Source: Taxillus chinensis
Lineage: Eukaryota; Streptophyta; Magnoliopsida; Santalales; Loranthaceae
Direction of reading: 5' to 3'
DNA length: 64,000 bases
Assembly (NCBI GenBank): GCA_023512835.1
Contig: CM042089.1
Location: 16,356,562 to 16,420,561, forward strand
The notes under the pieces are model-generated. The model was not told the origin of the DNA, did no database searches, and saw only the letters and a program-made list of their open reading frames with translations. The stretch's first letter is position 1; every line of letters starts with the position of its first letter. The position numbers and the translations under genes were made by a program. Positions 56,684 to 64,000 of this stretch are shown piece after piece.

Positions 56684-57804
56684 TGTTGGGATAGTTTTTA
56701 TATAAAGCAATGTTTAATCCTAATTATGTAAAGACTATTTGTAATTACTTGAAATATATTTTGTTTAAGTATGTATTAGATTGCATTCTTTTGCTTTTTT
56801 ATGTGGCTGAGCATTATAACATCCCGTTACTTAATTAAAGTCCATTATTGGGTATGTGTGAGACACATACAATAGGTTCGCTAATTAGACTAAGTATAAA
56901 ATTGGTTCACAATCGGTGAATGGAGTTTGGATGCTTCATTTTGATAAGATTATGGTGTGGACTATTTCCATAGTGGGAGTGATCTATTTTAAGTTCATTG
57001 TAAAGATTTTACAAATAGTAGTGTCAGTATGTATTTATACATATTGAACAGGACCATGATAAAATAAGTTCTTCAACTAATATCTGTTGCATTGTATGAA
57101 AAACTTTAGATTCTATCGTTGATCACTGATTTATAAATTGATCTTAATCCAGACCGTTTTATTAACTCATATCTATAATTTATGTCTTTTGACTTATCAA
57201 CGAGTGAGAGGCTTAGTGCTTCAAATACCTCGATATCTTAGAGATATAATATTATAGATAGTGAGAGCATCAAGTCAAGAGCGTGGAATCCACTGCTTTG
57301 CTAAACGAAAAGTAATGATATTCCCATGATGTTTAATTCGGGATTCTTGGGTGAATCAAGCGTTTGTAATTATATTGGACATAATTTATTATAAATCCTA
57401 ATTCATGATTGGATCATGTATAGGTCGCCCATTGGAGAATTAATGATAACACATGAATAAAGATATAATTAGAGAGGTTGAACGTAAATCTATTGATACC
57501 TATATCTAATTATGAATATCATAGTGGAGGATCATATTACATGGCAATCGGTTTTATCGATGGACAAATCCTATGTTGTGGATTCTTGTAATTATATCTT
57601 GCTTAATCTTAGAGTGCAATTTTAGTCTCTGATTGTGGCTCAGACTAAAACTAATAAATAATAATTAAATTGATTAATGAGATTAAATAAATAAATATTA
57701 TTGATTAAGTGGGTTTATTTGATCCTTTTAGCTAGCACCGTTTATTCTTCTATGGAGTACTAGATCATTATGAGATAATTCTCTAAACGTGTTTAAGAGC
57801 TAAT

Positions 57805-59414
57805 TGTTATTCCCAATATGAGTTGTTGAGAGTTGGCATCTTGATTGTTGTTGTCATTGTTGTCAACCTTGTGATTGCACCATATGAAAGAAAGAGGAGG
57901 TCCAGGAGAAGCGAGATATTATCACATGCAAAAATAGTATTTTAATGAAATTTGGAGCTACAATCAATATTGCGTGCAGAAGGCATTATTGATCTACAGT
58001 TTATGGGGGACTCACTAGAGAAATTGGAGCACATTTGGCTCTGCACGTGAAAAGCCCATATCATGTGCAAAGGCAATTCTTATCCGATTGCTCTGAAATT
58101 TTGAGGACATGTTTATGGCCTAATTTTGAGCCAATTGGGCTCTGCACGTGAAAAGCCCATATCACGTGCAAAGGCAATTCTTGTCCGATTGCTCTGAAAT
58201 TTTGAGGACATGTTTATGACATTATTTGGAGCAACTTTTGTTCTGCACGTGAAAAAGTTTGAGACCTTCTTCTAGGTCAAAATAGCCATCTAAAATGACA
58301 TCGTGTGCAAATAGGATGATGTGTGCAGGTTTATTTTTAGCTCAGAATTTCACCATTTTTTAGGGGTGGATAGAGGACTTAAGGATCTACATCTTTGCTT
58401 TTGACTTCAAGTGAATTTGAGCTCTGTGGAGAAAGTTATGGTCAACATACCGACATCAGCACATGCAGATCAGAGTTCGCCAGGTGTATGGCTGAGATCT
58501 GTTGATTAAGGTGAGCTTGATCCAATGGTTAAGATTATTTCATTTAAATAAGTTCGATCCAATGGCTAATATTATATTCAAGAATAGATCAATGGTGGAG
58601 ATTTGGCTGCTGGATTAGGTTAAGAGAGAGGCTATAATCTAGATCCAAGGGTGGATATTAACTCAAAGAAAGAGATCAATGGTCAGGAGCTGGCTGCTGA
58701 TTATATGGGAGGAGATTAGGGTTATATGGTGATATATATATATCATAATTTTCGTCCTATCTTGAGTGGGAGTGAGGAGAAATAGCTCCAGAGCAATTTT
58801 ATTGATTATATTTGAGAAAAAGAGAGATATAGTGACTGTGAATCAACTGAAGATCAAGATCCAGTCACAAGGAGCGTGTTCTGATCATTCAAGAGGTCAG
58901 AAGGAAGAACCCTAGAGTTAAAGGGTTAGTCTACAACAACAAGAGCTTCTTATTTTGATTTCTCACAGGTTGGTGATCAAAATCAACTTGCATTTTGGTT
59001 GTTTAGGCTGTGGAATTTGAGAAATCAATTTGTTATGATTGTAAGGCTGGAATCAGTGTGATTTAGTCATTATTTTGATTGTGAGAAGATTGTAATTGGG
59101 TAGTGAACCCAAGGGCAGAGACCCTAAACTTGTATCGAGGCAGTGAGCCTTGGGTAGTAGTGTGCTATCTTAAATCGCATAATGGAGATTCTGTGGTTAG
59201 CAAATTGCTAATCACGCCGTGGACGTAGCTCTACACATTGTAGGGTGAACCACGTAATTGTTGTGTGCCTTGTCTTTGTTGTTTCTTTTTATTTGGCATA
59301 CAAACACAGAAATTGAGTTGACTAAAGAGATCATCAAGGGTAAATAATAAAAGGGGTAAAAATTAAATTGATACACTGATTCACCCCCCTCTTAGTGCGT
59401 GTCTGGGAATTTCA
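57805..59414 (+). repeat. Solo SIRE-type LTR
   Basis: 1610 bp from TGTTATTCCCA to TGGGAATTTCA (imperfect inverted ends) with TSD CTAAT (57800-57804 and 59415-59419). The 3' third has hallmark SIRE LTR words: GTGGACGTAGC, GGGTGAACCACG and TTCACCCCCCTCTTAG. A 5' internal duplication of ~100 bp (GGCTCTGCACGTGAAAAGCC units at about 58030-58200) is visible. Related to the 3' LTR starting at 63953. Confidence 0.88.
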
Positions 59415-59840
59415 CTAATTAATTAATGTGTGTCGATATATATTTAAGAGTTAAATATATATTACATGGTTATTTATTTAATTAGATTAAATACATAATA
59501 ATAAATATTTTATCCATTTAATATGATTAAATGAATAATTATATTATTTATTTATTTGATAAATAAATAATATTAGATATTTATTTAATTAGCTTTATTG
59601 TATAATAATCATATTATTTAAAGAGTTTAAATAATGTATATTATTATTATTTAACTGAAGGGGCGTATGCGTAATAGCATAAGAGTAACCCTTAGTCTAT
59701 AAATAGATGCATAGCCTCCTAAGTTAAGTGCGTGTGTGCAATTGTTGATAGCCAAGAGAGAGAGAAAGAGAGAGACAGGTAACAACTGTCACGCCCCCGA
59801 ATTCCAAGGAACCCGAAACTAGGAGCGTGACTTCCCCATG

Positions 59841-59893
59841 CCCGCTATGTAGTCCATATTGGTGACTAGCACCGATATGGACTACATAGCGGG
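59841..59893. repeat. Near-perfect palindrome in GCGT-LTR copy 5
   Basis: Arms of 24 bp (CCCGCTATGTAGTCCATAT... and its complement) with one mismatch around a 5-nt loop ACTAG. Copies 1 and 4 have a different, non-palindromic sequence in the right arm, so it arose in this copy. Confidence 0.9.
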
Positions 59894-60783
59894 TGTTGTC
59901 CGAGATATACTTGTACGTTCATACATCAGGGGTATTCCTGCACATTCCCACATGCTATAAAGCTAAGAAAAAATTATTTTATAAATAATAAAATCATGCT
60001 ATAAATCCAATACAACTTTCACGGACCCTCATTCGGATATTCAAATATTCAAATCAATTATGTTATACAAAATCCATAAACTAAGTTATACAAAATGTGA
60101 AATAAATAATAATTAACTTCGGACCAGCCTCTAACGAATGGGTTGATACCTGAAACATGTTAAAAAAGTAAGAGTGAGCACAAATGCCCAGCAGGTGATC
60201 TCCATCTTCTCACCATCCTATAACATGAAATCTTGAATCTATATGATCGGTGTATGTTGGTAATAGTGCAGTGTCCTATTCTATCACAATAAGCCTACAT
60301 TCAATCACAAAGTATAACATCACACACATTAAATTTCATTCATTAAGGGTACACACTGAACGATCCAACCATTTACGGGATTCCCGCAACCAACTCCAAG
60401 GATCCCAGTCACTATCAGATAGCCATATGTGGGACCTGCAGTGTCTCTAACAACAACCTGCCACATATGGGACCTGGGTTAACCAGCCACATAGGGGACT
60501 TGCGACCTCTTGCCAGCCCTATGTGGGATCTGCGGCTAACCTAACCAACTCCACCACCAAATCCACACATATAATCACCAAATAATAATTTTAATAATCA
60601 ATATTCAGTCTTATAGCATTACAGAATATTCAAATTGCTAAACCTACAATAACGTGCCACAAATAACAATTATATCACATAAATAATAACAGCAAGCTCA
60701 AACAATAATTGTTTTATTAAACAAACTATGTCAAGCCAAGCAATACTTTTATTAAACTAACAATATCACAAATGATATTTGTA

Positions 60784-60829
<46 letters not shown>

Positions 60830-62213
60830 AAAATAATTAATATTAAATCACAATTAATAAGGCAATCCTCAAAGTCAATTTAATAATATCAATTTTAATA
60901 ATATCTAGCCCAATCGTATTTACTCTGTTTACCCTACAATTGCAGCCCAAACAATATATTTAACATATCAGACAATATTAACCATGACTCAGGTTTTAAA
61001 ATGGCCAACTAATTGCATTAGGTCTCAAATAATATTTATTTGTTAACTAATAACATTAAAATTTAAATTGGATCCTAAATAGTTTCATCCCAACCGAACC
61101 GCAGATTAGTCCTAAAAAGGACTAAGAGAAATAGAAGGACTGGTCCAGCAAACACGCCAGCCCGTTGGGGCTGGCCATCATACGCGGGGGTAGCAAAGTT
61201 GACTAGGCTGTCCGCAGACAGCCTGGTGGCCTACGAACCAAATAACCAGGCTGACGGGCCTGGTTTCCAAAGTGCCAAAATTGGCAGACGGAATTAAGAA
61301 GAAGGCGAGGGTTTAAGAATTTGTTTTAAGTAATAATAAAGAAAGAAAGCAAAGGGGTGCAGGCACATGCAGCGGAAATCGAGTGGAAAAATTGCACACT
61401 CCTCGGTCGCACATAAATCTCGGAAAGCGGCTTGAAAGAAAAATAATACTGCAAGACCCGGTGGATTAATTCATTAGCCCCCTTGCCGCAGACCTGGTGG
61501 ATTAATTCGTAAGACACCAGGCTGATTCTCAATATTATTATTCTGATCGAAATACTGCAAGACACCAGGCCGTGCTTCACACGACACCAAAATAATAATA
61601 TTACAATTATGAGTCAAAAGGGAATCAAGAGAAACAAATAATTAAAGGAAAAAAAAGGGATGCAGGCCTATACAATCTTACAGGAGCCGTGAAGAGGTAG
61701 AAGGTGGTAAAAGTCGACCGAAAACCTATATGTAATTAACCAATCGTGTGTGTGTGTATATATATATATATATGTATATGTATTATATATAATAAGAAGA
61801 TGATCAGAATGAAGGCAGGCAGATGGCGTTAAAAGGAGATAAGAGTAGGTGACCCGAACGAGTGGACAATGATTTAAATTCATACAAAAGAAAGAACAGG
61901 CCTACCTACGGCTGCTGAATCTGGAAGACAGAAAAAGGGTGAGTGCCGACATCATATATGTATAATTATACCAAAATGCCTATTTGTAAATGCATATATG
62001 TATATATAACATGTATTCTCCTTCCTAAACGTCCTCGTTCATGTAGTAGAATAATGAGAAAATGAGGATCACCTACCTGGATCTCGTCTTGAGGAATCGG
62101 TAAAATGCGGCTGCTTCAAATTCTGTGCTTCACTCAGGCTCTGCGCACACACAACGCACGTAAGGTTTCACTCTAGGTTTTCCTTTTTATACTATTATAT
62201 TCTTAGATTTAAT

Positions 62214-62244
62214 AATAATAATAATGGGATTAACAATGATAATT

Positions 62245-62282
<38 letters not shown>

Positions 62283-62290
62283 CATAACAT
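62214..62290 (+). repeat. (ATA)n microsatellite
   Basis: Trinucleotide repeats within GCGT-LTR copy 5, counterpart of the tract at 54006-54240. Confidence 0.85.
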
Positions 62291-62847
62291 TAATTATTAT
62301 AATAATAACTCAACTTCTTAAACAATTATATTATAATAATAATCACTGAAAATATTAAAATAATTATAAAATAATGACATGGTTTTAAACTTAAAATGTT
62401 AAAATAATAATAATAATAACTCAAAACACTCACGCTAAGGTCACGTTGTCGAATAGATATTACTCACTTTATTCAGGGGCTAACTCAATCTCACACAGGT
62501 ATGGATCTTTACAACAACTAACCCTATCAGAGGTTGCATTCTTGTTCTTTAATCCAAGGGTACCACAGCCTTGTGTTCCTTGAGAAGGTAAATAGCAAAG
62601 AAGACTACGTGATAATTGAATCCAGAAGGCTATGAGGACGATCAAAAGTTGATCGTGAGTTCGTTCTTGGAGGGAAAAGAATAGGGTTTTTGCTTTACTA
62701 ATTTTCAAGTTGATTTCTTCTTTTCACTCTTCGCAGAATTAAATTAATTGATTCATGTTTAGATTTTGGTGTTTGTTTGTTGGGATAACTTTTTTAAAAT
62801 CCATTTCCGCTGCGGTTAATTGATAACCTTATTTCAGCAATCCAACA

Positions 62848-63725
62848 GTAACTATCAGGAGAAAATTTGCAAGAGTTATTCTTTTTGCTCTCTCAAATAA
62901 AACCAAAGTTTGTAGGAGAAGCAGTAGCCACTACAATGAATGAGGAACCGGATAAAATTGACAAAAACAAGACATGGAAGCTAGTTCCTAGACTAAAGGA
63001 CAAAAATGTCATCGGGACAAAGTGGGTATTTAGAAATAAACTAAATGAAGATAACAAGTTTGTTAGGAACAAGGCAAAAATGGTATGCAAAAGATACTCT
63101 CAAATTGAAGGTATTGATGTTGATGAAACATTTGCACTAGTAGCAAGGTTGGAAACAATCAGGATGTTTTTTGCATTAGCAGCACACAAGAAGTTCAAAG
63201 TTTATTAAATAGATGTGAAATCGGCATTTTTAAATGGATTGCTGAAAGAAGAGGTTTATATTGAGCAACCAGATGGAGTTCAGATAGCTGATGATGAGAC
63301 AAATGTATACAAGCTTAAGAAAGTCTTATATGGCCTAAAGCAAGCTCCTAGAGCATGGTATAGCCGACTGGATGGATATTTAACGAAAATGAATTTCAGC
63401 AGAGAAACAGTGGACCACAATCTCTATAGTGTGGCCTGCAGTACAGCCGAAGTTGAATATGTAGCTGCACATGTTGCATGTACTTAGATGGTATGGATAC
63501 ATACTCAATTGTCAGACTTGAGGGTAAATTGGAGTTACTTGTTCATATTTGGTGCGATAACCAGGGTGTTATTTACTTAAGCAAAAATCCAGTCTAACAC
63601 TCAAAAACCAAGCATATTGGCTATCGATACCACTACATCATAGAACAAGTAGAAGAGGGAAATGTGCAACTAGCGTATGTCTGCAGATATCCTCACCAAG
63701 CCTCTTTCCACCAAGCTATTTGATC
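62848..63725 (+). pseudogene. Copia RT with the catalytic centre deleted, fused to RNase H end
   Basis: RT N-terminal half is well kept ([49 protein letters not shown]) apart from a stop at ~63208. Around 63428 the sequence jumps from VDHNLY to CSTAEVEYVAA, which belongs to RNase H. This removes YVDD, the rest of RT and the RNase H N-terminus (about 0.7 kb by comparison with typical elements). Ends near SADILTKPLSTKLF. Confidence 0.85.
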
Positions 63726-63939
63726 GGAATAGACGTGGGTTGTCTGTGCAGATTCCTCCTCATGTCTAAGGCATTGGTTGGTTTTCCTCCTCTTTTTTTG
63801 CAATTGGTTGGCAAAGGGGGAGAGAATGCTAGAGTACAGGGGGAGTACAGAAGACAGGGGGAGAGAAGTGAAGAGAACACGCTTCATTGTATTTGTCCTT
63901 GCAAAACACATGGTCGTTCATTTATGTTGCCAACAATTA

Positions 63940-64000
63940 CAAAGGGGGAGATTGTTGTTCCCATAACTTTTGGGGTTCTCATTGTTGTTAACAAGTTGGG
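63940..64000 (+). repeat. PPT and start of the Copia 3' LTR, cut by the window end
   Basis: CAAAGGGGGAGAT (63940-63952) followed by TGTTGTTCCCATAAC at 63953. The LTR start resembles the solo LTR at 57805 (TGTTATTCCCAATATG), and both go on with a CATTGTTGT-AAC stretch. Confidence 0.8.

Larger units (their letters stand above)
59787..62513 (-). repeat. Solo Gypsy-like LTR, inverted (GCGT-LTR copy 5)
   Basis: 2727 bp: plus strand starts TGTCACGCCCCCG and ends GATCTTTACA, with TSD ACAAC (59782-59786 and 62514-62518). It matches copy 4 inverted along most of its length (gene-end motif, CATATGTGGGACC minisatellite, AT-rich middle, trinucleotide tract). Contains (TA)n at 60788-60827. Confidence 0.9.
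56684..62847 (+). repeat. Solo Copia-type LTR, split by two nested solo LTRs
   Basis: Starts TGTTGGGATAG and ends CAATCCAACA (inverted ends TGTTGGGAT / TGTTGGAT), with TSD GTAAC at 56679-56683 and 62848-62852. Removing the two nested LTRs leaves about 1.8 kb. TATAAATA at 59698-59705 is a plausible promoter, and TTCCGCTGCGG near 62807 is a common 3' motif of plant Copia LTRs. No PBS, PPT or coding sequence. Confidence 0.85.
50640..64000 (+). mobile_element. Copia retrotransposon (SIRE-like gag), host of four solo LTRs; continues past the window
   Basis: Coding pieces in order: gag with coiled coil (50640-52700), protease (DSG 52785-52793), integrase (53337-53855, resuming 56288-56683), RT (62853-63430), RNase H end (63430-63715), PPT (63940-63952) and the start of the 3' LTR (63953). 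The 5' LTR is absent. Two solo LTRs split it, and one of these contains two more. It is heavily decayed and lacks the RT catalytic centre. Confidence 0.88.

Noticed and set aside
62780..62847. A second short LTR starting at TGTTGGGATAAC near 62780
   Set aside because: Only ~68 bp to the end of the solo LTR; the match to its start is limited to about ten bases and the outer TSD GTAAC explains the structure without it.

Overview
This window is plant nuclear DNA, most likely from an angiosperm and probably a eudicot. The evidence is Copia and Gypsy LTR retrotransposons primed by initiator-Met tRNA, TRIM miniature retroelements, a CACTA transposon, hAT-type MITEs, AT-rich spacers with microsatellites, and one plant-specific cell-wall-protein gene. 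I see no rRNA, tRNA, CRISPR or prokaryotic operon. Apart from the gene at about 5.3-5.8 kb, almost everything I can identify is mobile DNA.

Left edge to 10 kb: the 3' part of a long Gypsy-like LTR (1-1798) interrupts the integrase of a minus-strand Copia element whose gag, PBS and 300-bp LTR follow (to 3711). A GC-rich block inside an AT-rich repeat (3.8-4.4 kb) precedes the one recognisable host gene, a putative cell wall protein on the minus strand (5314-5686, with a one-base frameshift in a C run). At 7633-9596 lies a minus-strand TRIM-like element carrying two hAT MITEs in one LTR.

10-47 kb is one five-level nest. A minus-strand Copia (RNase H at 10.3-10.9 kb, RT at 45.65-46.87 kb) was split by a TRIM with three LTRs (10929-45649). 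The middle LTR of the TRIM received a solo LTR (11809-40134). That LTR received a 12.3-kb SIRE/Maximus-type Copia (12165-37252). This element was in turn split by a second copy of the same family in the opposite orientation (20399-33200). The target-site duplications CTTG, GGTTA, TGTTC and CTCGC mark each step. A CACTA element with captured sugar-transporter exons (40523-44883) and a head-to-head pair of tiny TRIMs (38222-39149) also landed in the nest.

47-64 kb: a truncated Gypsy-like LTR and an internally deleted minus-strand Gypsy are followed by a fragment of a SIRE LTR and a plus-strand Copia (50640 to beyond the window end). This Copia was interrupted by solo LTRs at 53856-56287 (TSD CTTGC) and 56684-62847 (TSD GTAAC). 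The second of these contains two more solo LTRs, 57805-59414 (TSD CTAAT) and 59787-62513 (TSD ACAAC).

The most interesting object is the 25-kb back-to-back SIRE nest. It is a near-complete natural inverted repeat with the potential to make long double-stranded RNA. No autonomous intact element is visible: every retroelement reading frame carries frameshifts, stops or deletions. Part of the single-base indel load, especially in homopolymers, could be sequence error. Family assignments come from motifs read by eye, not from searches.
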